DNA from: Cloacibacillus porcorum
Lineage (GTDB): Bacteria > Synergistota > Synergistia > Synergistales > Synergistaceae
Direction of reading: 5' to 3'
Assembly: GCF_001701045.1 (NCBI RefSeq)
Contig: NZ_CP016757.1
Span: forward strand, 699,501 to 763,500
Length of the DNA stretch: 64,000 nucleotides
Under the pieces are notes generated by a model that did no database searches, had not been told where the DNA came from, and saw only the letters and a program-made list of their open reading frames with translations. The position numbers and the translations under genes were made by a program. Below, one piece after another: positions 8,704 through 18,900 of the stretch (positions are counted from its first letter, which is position 1; each line of letters opens with the position of its first letter).

Positions 8704-9063
8704 CGAGGGATAAATCTGCGCGGGCGGATATTGTTTCGTGAGCCATCGTCTTTAGATTGTACGGCGGCCATGTGATGTTGTCTGTGCGGTGTTTTTCTTT
8801 GCAGGCGGCATTTTTTTTACCCTCCGCTTGCTGGCATCTGTTGGTCTTGTAACTTGACAATAAAATAATATAACCAATAAAAGTAAATAATAAATATTTA
8901 CTGCAGTATATTTTACTGTCATTAGAGTGGACTTTTAGTTGTAAGGGACAATGTTGTATCTGCTGAGTTAAATGTCCTAAAGAGAATATAAGATAACTAT
9001 ATTTTAAATTTTACTATAAATTCTGAAAATATTAGAAAAACAAAAAGAAAAGAGGATGAGGAT
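8704..9063 (+). other. Gap between riboswitch and aconitase
   Basis: There is no open reading frame of note. Two structures are visible: a stem GCAGGCGG/CCGCTTGC at 8801-8831 without a T-run after it, and an inverted repeat GTAAATA-N5-TATTTAC at 8883-8901, followed by CAGTA-N5-TACTG. TTGACA occurs just upstream of the second, with no convincing -10. They could be an expression platform and an operator for the aconitase gene, but this is weak. A decayed B12-related gene is another explanation. Confidence 0.35.
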
Positions 9064-11397
9064 TTGATCAGGCTGATTGAAAAGGGTGTCTATCTGTTTA
9101 ACGGAAACGCGTTGGTGGAGGATGTTGAGAAAAAGGGGCTCACTGCGGTCAACGAGGAGATTCAGGCTGCGGGGATGAAGCCTCTGGAACGGCTGCCGGA
9201 GGACAGGGAGAGCGCCGCCGGAGGGACGATCGCGGCCAATATTATCGCGGCGCATAACGTCTCCGGCACGAAGAATAATTATCGCATACGCTTTGACAGC
9301 CTCGCCTCGCATGACATCACCTATGTGGGCATCATCCAGACCGCAATCGCCAGCGGCATGAAGCGCTTCCCGATCCCCTATGTCATGACTAACTGCCATA
9401 ATTCGCTCTGCGCCGTCGGCGGGACGATCAACGAGGACGATCATCTTTTCGGCCTCTCGGCCGCGAAGAGGTACGGCGGAGAGTTTGTCCCCGCGCATCT
9501 GGCGGTCATCCATTCCTATGTACGGGAGATGATGTCCGGCTGCGGACGGATGATCCTCGGCTCGGACAGCCATACGCGTTACGGTGCCCTGGGGACGATG
9601 GGCGTCGGCGAGGGTGGCCCGGAGCTTGTGAAACAGCTTGTCGGGCGCACCTATGATTTTCCGCGCGCCGACGTCGTCGCCGTATATCTCACCGGCGCCC
9701 CGCGTCCCGGAATCGGCCCGCAGGACGTCGCGCTGGCGATCATCGGTGCGGTCTTCAAAAACGGTTTTGTAAAGAACAAGGTGATGGAATTTGTCGGTCC
9801 CGGTGTCTCGAACCTTCCGGTGGAGTTCCGCAGCGGCATCGACGTGATGACTACGGAGACGGCCTGCTGGACCTCCGTCTGGCGCACCGATGAGAGGGTC
9901 GAGGAATATTTTCATATTCACGGACGCCCGGAGGCTTACAAGCGGCTCGAGCCTGCCGCCGCCGCCTGGTATGACGCGGCCATCGTGGTGGAGCTCGACA
10001 AGGTAAAGCCGATGATCGCCCTTCCCTTCCATCCCAGCAACGTCTATACGATAGAGGAGCTCAACGCGAACCCCTATGAGATATTGAAGCGGGTGGAGGA
10101 GGACGCCCGCAGCAAGCTGGAGAATCCGGAGCTGAAGCTCAACCTCACCGAAAAGATATCCAAGGAGGGAAAGATTCGCGTGGATCAGGGGATCATCGCC
10201 GGCTGCTCAGGCGGGACCTTCGACAATGTCGTCGCTGCGGCGCAGATTTTGCGCGGAGGCAGCGTCGGAAACGGCGAATTTTCGCTCAGCGTCTATCCCG
10301 GCAGCCAGCCGGCGATGCTTGAGCTCATCGGCAACGGTTCTGTCGGCGCCCTTATGGAGGCGGGCGCCGTCGTGAAGACGGCCTTCTGCGGCCCCTGTTT
10401 CGGCGCGGGCGATACGCCGTCAAACCACGGATTCAGCATCCGCCATACGACGAGGAACTTCCCTAACCGCGAGGGTTCAAAGCCTGGAGAGGGACAGATT
10501 TCCTCCGTCGCGCTGATGGACGCGCGCTCTATCGCCGCCACCGCGGCCAACGGCGGCGTGCTGACCTCGGCTGAGCGTTATGGGGAACTGCTTCACGACG
10601 AACCCTATAAGTTCCGCGGCGATCTCTATGAAAAGAAGGTCTATCACGGTTTTGGCAAAGCAGACGACAGCCAGGAGCTTATCTACGGGCCGAATATCAG
10701 GCCCTGGCCGAAGGTCTATCCTCTGGCGGATAACCTTCTGCTGAAGATGGCCTCCGTCATCACCGACCCCGTGACGACCACCGACGAGCTGATACCATCG
10801 GGAGAGACCTCTTCTCTGCGTTCCAACCCGCTTAAACTTGCGGAGTTCGCCCTCTCGCGCAAAGATCCGCTTTATGTGGGGCGCGCCAAAGCCGCCCAAG
10901 CTCTGGAAGACGACCGCCGCGCGGCCGTCGAGGGGGGCGTACCCGTCAGAGGCGAGGCGGAAAAACTGCTTGTCTCCGCCGGCATGGCCGATTCTGCGGC
11001 GCAGACCGCCATCGGCAGCGTCATCTTCGCCGTAAAGCCGGGCGACGGTTCGGCGCGCGAGCAGGCCGCCTCTTCGCAGAGGGTGCTGGGCGGACAGGCC
11101 AACTTCGCCGAGGAATACGCGACGAAGCGTTACCGCAGCAACCTTATAAATTGGGGAATGATCCCCTTTATCACCGACAGCGCCGACCGCGATAAGTTTA
11201 AGGCCGGCGAATGGCTCCTCATCCTCGATATCCGCGCCGCGATAGAGAGCGGAGCGGAGGAGGTCGGGGCGCGGCTTATCGGCCCCGGCGGCGAAGGCAA
11301 AAAGATAAGCCTCAAAATGCCGGGGCTTACGAAAGACGACAGGGCGATAATCCTTGCCGGCTGTCTTATGAATTTTTACGCGAACGAAAACAAATAG
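9064..11397 (+). CDS. acnA: Aconitate hydratase
   Basis: 777-aa [4Fe-4S] aconitase that interconverts citrate and isocitrate. The three cluster cysteines are Cys381 (GCSGGTFDN) and Cys442/Cys445 (FCGPCFGAGD). N-terminal substrate-site segments are clear, such as LGSDSHTRYGALGTMGVGEGG. The swivelling C-terminal domain lies at about 660-770. The start is TTG, behind AGAGG; a nearby ATG at 9056 is out of frame and stops at once. First of the aconitase-isocitrate dehydrogenase-citrate lyase run. The symbol is by family only; acnA and acnB are not resolved with certainty. Confidence 0.92.
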   Translation: MIRLIEKGVYLFNGNALVEDVEKKGLTAVNEEIQAAGMKPLERLPEDRESAAGGTIAANIIAAHNVSGTKNNYRIRFDSLASHDITYVGIIQTAIASGMKRFPIPYVMTNCHNSLCAVGGTINEDDHLFGLSAAKRYGGEFVPAHLAVIHSYVREMMSGCGRMILGSDSHTRYGALGTMGVGEGGPELVKQLVGRTYDFPRADVVAVYLTGAPRPGIGPQDVALAIIGAVFKNGFVKNKVMEFVGPGVSNLPVEFRSGIDVMTTETACWTSVWRTDERVEEYFHIHGRPEAYKRLEPAAAAWYDAAIVVELDKVKPMIALPFHPSNVYTIEELNANPYEILKRVEEDARSKLENPELKLNLTEKISKEGKIRVDQGIIAGCSGGTFDNVVAAAQILRGGSVGNGEFSLSVYPGSQPAMLELIGNGSVGALMEAGAVVKTAFCGPCFGAGDTPSNHGFSIRHTTRNFPNREGSKPGEGQISSVALMDARSIAATAANGGVLTSAERYGELLHDEPYKFRGDLYEKKVYHGFGKADDSQELIYGPNIRPWPKVYPLADNLLLKMASVITDPVTTTDELIPSGETSSLRSNPLKLAEFALSRKDPLYVGRAKAAQALEDDRRAAVEGGVPVRGEAEKLLVSAGMADSAAQTAIGSVIFAVKPGDGSAREQAASSQRVLGGQANFAEEYATKRYRSNLINWGMIPFITDSADRDKFKAGEWLLILDIRAAIESGAEEVGARLIGPGGEGKKISLKMPGLTKDDRAIILAGCLMNFYANENK

Positions 11398-11443
11398 ACG
11401 CATAAATAATTAATATAGAAGGAAAGCAGAGGGACTCAATCAC

Positions 11444-12649
11444 ATGGCAAAGATTCAAATGACCACTCCCCTCGTGGAGATGGACGGCGACGAAATGACA
11501 AGGATCATCTGGCGGCAGATAAAGGAGACTCTCATCCTGCCCCATGTGGAGCTGAAGACGGAATATTACGACCTCGGCCTCAAACACCGCGACGAGACGG
11601 ACGACCAGGTGACGGTGGACTCCGCCGAGGCGACGAAAAAATACGGCGTCGCCGTCAAGTGCGCGACCATCACCCCCAACGCGCAGCGTGTGGAGGAGTA
11701 CGGCCTTAAAAAGCAGTGGAAGAGCCCGAACGGGACGATCCGGGCGCTCCTTGACGGCACGGTATTCCGCGCGCCGATCATGGTGAAGGGCGTACGCCCC
11801 ACCGTCAGCACCTGGAAGAGGCCCATCACCATCGCCCGCCATGCCTACGGCGATATATATAAGGATGTCGAGATGAACATCCCCTGCGCCGGAACGCTGA
11901 AGATGATCTTCGAGCCAGCGGACGGCGATGCCGGCAAGCGCCAGGAGGAGACGGTTTTTGAATATAAGGGCCCCGGCGTGGCGATGGGGATGCACAACCT
12001 TGAAAAATCAATCTCCAGCTTTGCGCGCGCCTGCTTTAAATACGCACTGGATACCGGGCAGGATCTCTGGTTCTCGACAAAAGACACCATCTCCAAGAAA
12101 TACGACCAGACCTTCAAGCTGATCTTTGAGGATATCTATGAAAAAGAGTTCCGCGCCGAATTTGAAAAGGCGGGTATCACGTACTTCTATACGCTGATAG
12201 ACGACGCCGTGGCGCGCGTCGTCCGCTCCGAGGGCGGCTTTATCTGGGCCTGCAAAAACTATGACGGAGACGTGATGTCCGACATGGTGGCCACCGCCTT
12301 CGGAAGCCTCGCGATGATGACCTCCGTGCTTGTATCGCCGGATGGCGTCTACGAATACGAGGCGGCCCACGGTACGGTGACGCGCCATTACTACCAGCAT
12401 CTGGAGGGAAAGACGACCTCGACGAATCCCATGGCGACCATCTTCGCCTGGAGCGGCGCGCTCCGCAAGCGCGGTGAGCTGGACGGCAACGCCGCACTTC
12501 AGGAGTTCGCCGGACGTCTGGAGAGGGCCTCTATTGAAACGATTGAGAGCGGCGAAATGACGAAGGATATCTTCGCCATCTCCGAGGTGCCGAATAAGAA
12601 GATGCTGACGACTGAGGAATTTCTCCAGTCGATAGCCGGGAAGCTGTAA
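11444..12649 (+). CDS. icd: NADP-dependent isocitrate dehydrogenase
   Basis: 401-aa enzyme of the eukaryote-like NADP-IDH group (subfamily II), not the E. coli Icd type. It begins [20 protein letters not shown] and carries [19 protein letters not shown] (substrate loop) and [13 protein letters not shown] (NADP site, ~305-320). It interconverts isocitrate and 2-oxoglutarate plus CO2. It follows aconitase by 46 bases and precedes citrate lyase. In an amino-acid fermenter it may run in the reductive direction, from 2-oxoglutarate to isocitrate (inference). Confidence 0.95.
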   Translation: MAKIQMTTPLVEMDGDEMTRIIWRQIKETLILPHVELKTEYYDLGLKHRDETDDQVTVDSAEATKKYGVAVKCATITPNAQRVEEYGLKKQWKSPNGTIRALLDGTVFRAPIMVKGVRPTVSTWKRPITIARHAYGDIYKDVEMNIPCAGTLKMIFEPADGDAGKRQEETVFEYKGPGVAMGMHNLEKSISSFARACFKYALDTGQDLWFSTKDTISKKYDQTFKLIFEDIYEKEFRAEFEKAGITYFYTLIDDAVARVVRSEGGFIWACKNYDGDVMSDMVATAFGSLAMMTSVLVSPDGVYEYEAAHGTVTRHYYQHLEGKTTSTNPMATIFAWSGALRKRGELDGNAALQEFAGRLERASIETIESGEMTKDIFAISEVPNKKMLTTEEFLQSIAGKL

Positions 12650-12660
12650 AATATAATTAC

Positions 12661-12689
12661 AGAGGCGCGCTTATGTTAGAGGCGCCTCT
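12661..12689 (+). other. Hairpin between icd and citD
   Basis: Arms AGAGGCGC and GCGCCTCT, 13-base loop, no T-run. It may be a processing or mRNA-stabilising structure within the operon. It lies just before the chosen citD start, which argues against starting citD further upstream. Confidence 0.45.
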
Positions 12690-12717
12690 TAACCGTAACG
12701 AAAGGTGGTTTGCAGTT

Positions 12718-13080
12718 ATGAGGATTGTCCGTACCGCCAGTGCGGGTACGCTGGAATCGTCGGATTGTCAGGTAACGGTCTCCCCCGCGGAGACCACCGA
12801 GCTTGAATACGGCGGCGCAAACAGCGCCATCTTCGCGAATAGGACCAGGAGGCTTGTAGACGAAGTTCTGAAAGAGCACAATATAGGCGGCGTCAAGGTC
12901 TCCATCCATGACCAGGGAGCGATCGAAATAACGATACGGGCGCGTCTGGAAACGGCGCTGGAACGCGCGTCGGAGCCTGAACGTCCGGCGTGTGCCGAAC
13001 CTGATTCTGATGAGGGCAGTATCGCTCTCGCGTCGTGGTGGAAATCTGTGACATCCGACACCTCTAAGGAGGCGATGTGA
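12718..13080 (+). CDS. citD: Citrate lyase gamma subunit (acyl carrier protein)
   Basis: 120-aa acyl carrier of citrate lyase. The N-terminus MRIVRTASAGTLESSDCQVT matches CitD; a serine in the ESSD segment should carry the phosphoribosyl-dephospho-CoA group. The ATG at 12718 is preferred over an in-frame ATG at 12673, as it has AAAGGTGG ahead and gives the normal N-terminus. At 120 residues it is longer than the usual ~95-100, because of a C-terminal tail that ends ASWWKSVTSDTSKEAM. Coupled to citE by TGATG. Confidence 0.88.
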   Translation: MRIVRTASAGTLESSDCQVTVSPAETTELEYGGANSAIFANRTRRLVDEVLKEHNIGGVKVSIHDQGAIEITIRARLETALERASEPERPACAEPDSDEGSIALASWWKSVTSDTSKEAM

Positions 13081-13964
13081 TGAAGCCCAGCCGTTCGATG
13101 CTCTATATTCCAGGGGACTCCCCCGGGATGATACAGCACGCGCCGATCTTCGGAGCCGACAGCATCCTGCTGGACCTTGAGGACGCCGTCGCGCTCACGG
13201 AAAAGGACGCGGCGCGCCGGATGGTCGCGGTCTTTCTAAAGAGATTTGACTTCAAAGACCTGTTTGTGACCGTCAGGATAAACGGCGCTGATACCGAGTT
13301 TTTTGAGAAAGACCTGGAAGAGATAATCCCCTGCGCCCCAGAGGCCGTGCGCCTGCCGAAGTGCAACGGTCCCGAGGATGTGCTGCTCGCCGATAAAAAA
13401 ATAACGGAGATAGAAAACAGATGCGGCCTGCCCCTCGGTTCGGTCAAGATCCACGCGATGATCGAAACGGCGCTGGGCCTTGAGATGGCCTTCGCCATCG
13501 CCTCCGCCTCGCCGCGCGTCAGCGCGCTCACCATCGGAGGCCAGGACTTTACCGCGGATATGGGGGTTCAAAAAACGAAAGAGGGGCGCGAGCTATTCTA
13601 CGCCAGATGCCGGGTCGTCGCGGCGGCCCACGCCGCCGGCGTAGATTCATATGATACGGTGTGGGCTGACATAATGGACAACGAGGGGCTGCTGCGTGAG
13701 ACGAAAGAGATAGTCGGCCTCGGCTTCACTGGCAAGGCCTGCATCCATCCGAGCCAGATTGCGACGATACATAAGGCCTTTATGCCGGCGGAAAAAGATC
13801 TGCGCAAGGCGGAGCGCGTCGTGGAGGCCGCCGAAAGGGCGGAGCGCGAGGGTAAGGGCGTCGTCTCGGTAGACGACAAAATGGTCGACGCCCCCGTCGT
13901 TGCGAGGTCAAGACATCTGCTTGCCCTCGCGGAGCTTTATGGCTTAAAGAGAGGAGAACTTTAA
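13080..13964 (+). CDS. citE: Citrate lyase beta subunit (citryl-ACP lyase)
   Basis: 294-aa HpcH/HpaI-fold lyase that splits citryl-ACP to oxaloacetate and acetyl-ACP. It has RSMLYIPGDSPGM at the start, LDLEDAV with the Mg ligand region (~30-36), VRINGADT (~65) and the late GKACIHPSQI (~218). I start it at the ATG at 13080, seven bases behind AAGGAGG, rather than at the GTG one codon earlier. It overlaps the citD stop by one base and precedes citF by two bases. Confidence 0.93.
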   Translation: MKPSRSMLYIPGDSPGMIQHAPIFGADSILLDLEDAVALTEKDAARRMVAVFLKRFDFKDLFVTVRINGADTEFFEKDLEEIIPCAPEAVRLPKCNGPEDVLLADKKITEIENRCGLPLGSVKIHAMIETALGLEMAFAIASASPRVSALTIGGQDFTADMGVQKTKEGRELFYARCRVVAAAHAAGVDSYDTVWADIMDNEGLLRETKEIVGLGFTGKACIHPSQIATIHKAFMPAEKDLRKAERVVEAAERAEREGKGVVSVDDKMVDAPVVARSRHLLALAELYGLKRGEL

Positions 13965-13966
13965 CA

Positions 13967-15529
13967 ATGAAGAACGTGACAAACTCTCTTAACAGAATAG
14001 TCCCTGCGGAGATAGCGGGGGTAGGCTCTTTCGCGCCCTACCGGTCGCCCTTTTCAACGATAGCGGCGCTCGGCGGCCGGATGAGACCGGCGTCGCCAAT
14101 CAAGGCCGCGGTTCCGAGCAGAAATAAAGTCGTCCCCTCGCTGCGTACCGCCATCGAACGGTCCGGCCTCTGCGACGGCATGACGATATCCTTCCACCAC
14201 CACCTGCGTAACGGCGACGCCGTCATCCCGATGGTACTGGCGGAGCTAGAGGCGATGGGCTTCAAAAACCTCACCTTCGCGCCGAGCTCGATCCCCGACG
14301 CCCACGACTGCGTGGCGGACTACATAAAAAGCGGCCTCATTGGAAAACTCTACACCTCCGGCGTCCGCGGCAGATTGGGCAAACTCCTCTCCAGCGGCGA
14401 AGTCGACATCCCCGTAGTAATCCGCAGCCACGGCGGCCGCGCGCGCGCCATCGAAGAGGGCTCGATCAAAATAGACGTCGCCTTCCTCGCGGCCCCCGCC
14501 TGCGACTGCCTGGGAAACATAAACGGCATCTCCGGCCCCTCCGCCTGCGGCTCCCTCGGCTACGCGATCACAGACGCGAGAAACGCCGCGCACGTAATCG
14601 CGGTGACCGACAACCTCGTCGAATACCCGCTGTCGCCGAAAATATCAATTCCCCAATACCTCGTCGACCAGGTAGTAGTCGTAGACAGCATAGGCGACCC
14701 CGCGAAAATCGCCACCGGCGCGGCGCGCATCACGCGCAACCCTGTAGATTTGCGCATAGCGCAGGACTCCTTCCGCCTCATGAAGGCGGCGGGCATAATA
14801 GAGCCGGGCTTCTCCTTCCAGATGGGAGTAGGCGGTGCGAGCCTCGCGGCGGCCGTCTACCTTGAAGAATACATGTCGGAAAAGGGCATAGTCGGCAGCT
14901 TCGGCCTCGGCGGAGTAGGAGGATACCTGGCGGCGATGCACGACAAAGGCATGTTCAGGACAGTATTTGACGTCCAGTCCTTTGACGCGGTAGTGACTAA
15001 GTCTATGATTGCCAACCCGAGCCACATAGAAATAGACGCCTCGTGGTACGCGAACCCCTTCAACGCGGGGGCGCTCGTCAACAACCTTGACTGCGTGATC
15101 CTCGCGGCGCTGGAAGTTGACACAGACTTCAACGTCAACGTCCTGACGGGCAACGACGGGGTACTGCGCGGAGCCTCCGGAGGTCACCAGGACACGGCGG
15201 CTGGGGCGAAACTCTCGATAATAGTCTGCCCCTCCTTCCGTGGAGGAGTACCGTCGATAAAAGACAAAGTGACGACCGTCACGACGCCGGGCGAGACCGT
15301 GGGAGCGATAGTGACGGAGCGGGGAATATGCATCAACCCGCGCCGTCCGGAACTGCTGGAATCCGCGCTCAAGGCGAAACTTCCCGTAATGGAAATCGCC
15401 GCCCTTAAAAAAGAGGTGGAAAAACTGACGGGAGTGCCGGAGCCGATAGAATTCAACTATGACAAACTGCTTGCCGCGGTGGAATACCGCGACGGAACGC
15501 TGATAGACGGCGTATACGCCGCGAAATAA
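13967..15529 (+). CDS. citF: Citrate lyase alpha subunit (citrate:ACP transferase)
   Basis: 520-aa CoA-transferase-fold subunit that exchanges acetyl for citryl on CitD. The segment FHHHLRNGDAVIPMV (~72-86) and the later GASGGHQDTAAGAKL (~405) match CitF. It completes a citDEF set. The genes that charge and attach the prosthetic group (citC, citX, citG) are not in this window, so they must lie elsewhere if the enzyme is active. A terminator follows. Confidence 0.95.
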   Translation: MKNVTNSLNRIVPAEIAGVGSFAPYRSPFSTIAALGGRMRPASPIKAAVPSRNKVVPSLRTAIERSGLCDGMTISFHHHLRNGDAVIPMVLAELEAMGFKNLTFAPSSIPDAHDCVADYIKSGLIGKLYTSGVRGRLGKLLSSGEVDIPVVIRSHGGRARAIEEGSIKIDVAFLAAPACDCLGNINGISGPSACGSLGYAITDARNAAHVIAVTDNLVEYPLSPKISIPQYLVDQVVVVDSIGDPAKIATGAARITRNPVDLRIAQDSFRLMKAAGIIEPGFSFQMGVGGASLAAAVYLEEYMSEKGIVGSFGLGGVGGYLAAMHDKGMFRTVFDVQSFDAVVTKSMIANPSHIEIDASWYANPFNAGALVNNLDCVILAALEVDTDFNVNVLTGNDGVLRGASGGHQDTAAGAKLSIIVCPSFRGGVPSIKDKVTTVTTPGETVGAIVTERGICINPRRPELLESALKAKLPVMEIAALKKEVEKLTGVPEPIEFNYDKLLAAVEYRDGTLIDGVYAAK

Positions 15530-15537
15530 GACCAAAG

Positions 15538-15604
15538 GCCGGAGAACGGATGCGGACGGCTGAGCTTCTCCCCAGCCGCCGGCATTTATTCTCCGGCGAT
15601 TTTT
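15538..15604 (+). terminator. Terminator after citF
   Basis: Arms GCCGGAGAA (15538-15546) and TTCTCCGGC (15589-15597), an inner CGGCTG/CAGCCG stem, then ATTTTT. It ends the aconitase-citF transcript. Confidence 0.75.
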
Positions 15605-15911
15605 ACCGCCGTAATCTCCCTCTCTTCCCGCCCTCTAATGTTTATGGGGGGACCGCCTGAAAATAACCTGCCGCTAAGTAAATTATAAGATTTTTAAGGG
15701 AAAATTATCCCTAGATTGTTTATATTTTTTCGGATATGAGATATTATGTAGGGCGCTACACCGATGTGATATAGAATACCGTTTCTGCGGTGTAAAGAGG
15801 TAAACGGAGAAAGTACGATATCTTTGGCAAGAAAATGTCGTTTTGGAGACGTAGTTGACAATTGGAATAAACATCCCTAAATGTTGGGAATGAAATGGGA
15901 GGAAAGAGATC
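15605..15911 (+). promoter_or_regulatory. Leader and promoter region of nifJ
   Basis: This gap holds no gene. It has an inverted pair TACACCG (15757-15763) and CGGTGTA (15788-15794), and TTGACA at 15855-15860 with a poor -10 (TAAATG) 17 bases on. The start of nifJ is 50 bases further. Promoter assignment is tentative. Confidence 0.4.
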
Positions 15912-18900
15912 ATGTCAGAGAAAAAGATGGTAACGCTGGATGGTAACGAGGGAGCGGCGCACTGCGCGCACGCCCTTAACGAAGTAATCTCCATCTATCC
16001 AATCACGCCGTCGTCGCCTATGGGCGAATGGTCGGATCAGTGGTCCGCGGAGGAGCGTCCGAACATCTGGGGCACGGTGCCGCTGGTGGAGGAGATGCAG
16101 AGCGAGGCGGGAGCCTCGGGAGCCTACCACGGAGCGCTGCAGGCGGGAGCCCTTGGCACCACCTTCACCGCCTCGCAGGGGCTGCTTCTCATGATCCCCA
16201 ACATGTACAAGATCGCGGGCGAACTGACGAGCACGGTAATGCACGTGACGGCCAGAAGCGTGGCGACCCACGCGCTCTCCATCTTCGGAGACCACTCCGA
16301 CGTTATGGCGGTGCGCAACACCGGCTGGGCGATGCTCTGCTCGGCGACCGTCCAGGAGTCTATGGACAACGCCCTCATCGCGCAGATGGCGACCCTCGAG
16401 GGCAAAGTCCCCGTACTTCACTTCTTCGACGGCTTCCGCACCAGCCATGAGGAGATGAAGATAGAAGAGGTCTCCTACGACACCATGCGCGCCTGCATAG
16501 ACGACGAGCTTGTGCGCGAGCACAGATACAGCCGCCTCTCGCCCGACGCGCCATTCGTGCGCGGCACGGCGCAGAACCCCGACGTCTTCTTCCAGTCCAG
16601 AGAGGGAGCCAACCGCTACTACGCCGACATGCCCGACATCTTCCAGAGCGCGATGGACAAATTCGCCAGAGAGACGGGCCGCCAGTACCACCTCTTCGAC
16701 TACTACGGAGCCGAAGAGGCCGAGCGCGTCATCGTCATCATGGGCTCCGGCGCCGCCGTGGCGCGTGAGACCGTCGAACACCTCGTCAAACAGGGAGAAA
16801 AAGTCGGCCTGCTCATCGTGCGCCTCTTCCGTCCCTTCGACGTCAAACGCTTCCTGGGAGCGCTTCCCGGCACCGTGAAGAGAATAGCCGTCCTTGACCG
16901 CTGCAAAGACCCGGCGGCCATCTGCGAGCCGCTCTGCGCCGACGTAAGAGAGGCCCTAAAAGGCAGAGACATCACCGTCGTCGGAGGCCGCTACGGACTC
17001 TCCTCCAAAGACTTCACCCCGGCCATGGTCAAAGGAGTCTACGACGAACTCAAAAAACTCGCCCCCAAAGACAGCTTCACCATCGGCATAGAAGACGACG
17101 TCACCTTCACCAGCCTCGCCTACGACCCCGCCTTCGACACCGAAAACCCCAAAACAGTCCGCTGCCTCTTCTACGGCCTCGGCTCCGACGGCACCGTGGG
17201 CGCCAACAAAAACTCCATCAAAATCATCGGCCAGGAGACCGACCTCTACGCCCAGGGCTACTACAGCTACGACTCCAAAAAATCCGGCGGCATAACCGTA
17301 AGCCACCTGCGCTTCGGTCCCGACCCCATATACGCGAGCTACCTCATAAACAAAGCCAACTTCCTCGCCTGCCACGTATACAGCTTCCTCGAAAAACTCG
17401 ACATCCTCAAAAACGCGGCAGACGGCGGCACCTTCCTCCTCAACAGCCCCTTCGGCCCCGAAGAGATCTGGGACAAGCTGCCCTACACCTACCAGCGTCA
17501 GATAATCGACAAAAAACTCAAATTCTACGTCATAGACGCCGTAAAAATAGCGAAACAGACCGGCATGGGCTCGCGCACCAACACCATCATGCAGACCTGC
17601 TTCTTCGCCATCAGCGGCATCCTGCCCCAGGACAAAGCGATAGAGGCCATCAAAAACTCCATCGTCAAAAGCTACACCAAAAAAGGACAGGCCATAGTAG
17701 ACAAAAACATCAAAGCCGTCGACGAGACCCTCGCCAACCTCTACGAAGTCAAAGTGCCCGAAAAAGCCACCGCGGCCTTCGACATCCTGCCGCCCGTCGC
17801 CGACGACGCCCCCGAATTCGTCAAACAGGTCCTCGGCCCCATGATGGTCATGGAGGGAGACAGCCTTCCCGTCTCCGCCCTGCCCGAAGACGGCACCTTC
17901 CCCAGCGCCACCACACAATACGAAAAAAGAAACATCGCCATAGACATCCCCGTATGGGACCCCTCACTCTGCATCCAGTGCGGCAAATGCGTCCTCGTCT
18001 GCCCCCATGCGGCCATACGCTCCAAAGTCTACGACAAAGAATGCCTCAAAGAGGCCCCCGCGGCATTCAAACACGCGGAAGCCAAATTCCCCAACTTCAA
18101 AGGCTGTGACTTCACCGTCCAGATAGCCCCCGAAGACTGCACCGGCTGCGGGCTCTGCGCGCACAACTGCCCCATAAACAAAACCAAGCCAGAAGATCCG
18201 CACCGTCCGCTCATCATGCAGCCCCAGATGCCCCTGCGCGAACAAGAGCGCAAAAACTGGAACTACTTCCTCGAACTGCCCGAGGCGGACAAAACCAAAC
18301 TCAACACCGCGACAGTCAAAGACGTCCAGCTCCTGCGTCCGCTCTTTGAATTCTCGGGAGCCTGCGCGGGCTGCGGAGAAACCCCCTACCTCAAACTCCT
18401 CTCCCAGCTCTTCGGAGACCGCGCTCTGATAGCCAACGCCACCGGCTGCTCCTCCATCTACGGAGGCAACCTGCCCACCACCCCGTGGTGCGTCAACGAC
18501 GACGGCAGAGGCCCTGCGTGGAGCAACTCCCTCTTTGAAGACGCGGCAGAATTCGGCCTCGGCTTCCGCCTCACCATAGACAAACACAAACAATACGCCG
18601 AAGAACTCCTCCGGAAAATGACCCCCGTCATCGGAGAAGAGACAGTCAAACAAATACTTGAGGCGCCCCAGACCAACGGCACAGAAATCAAAGCCGTCAT
18701 GGACAAAATAGAGACCCTCAAAGAACAGCTCCACTACATGGGGACCGAAGAGGCAGAAGAACTAGAGTCCGTAATAGACAACCTGGCCAAAAAATCAGTC
18801 TGGTGCGTGGGAGGAGACGGCTGGGCCTACGACATCGGCTACGGCGGACTCGACCACGTCATCGCCTCCGGCAAAAACGTCAACATCCTTGTGCTTGACA

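Noticed and set aside
8801-8831. Stem GCAGGCGG/CCGCTTGC as riboswitch terminator
   Set aside because: No T-run after the stem, and no visible anti-terminator pairing with the aptamer.
9004-10032. 342-codon minus-strand frame opposite aconitase
   Set aside because: Shadow of GC-rich coding; no ribosome site, and its translation looks like antisense (His/Arg/Asp-rich).
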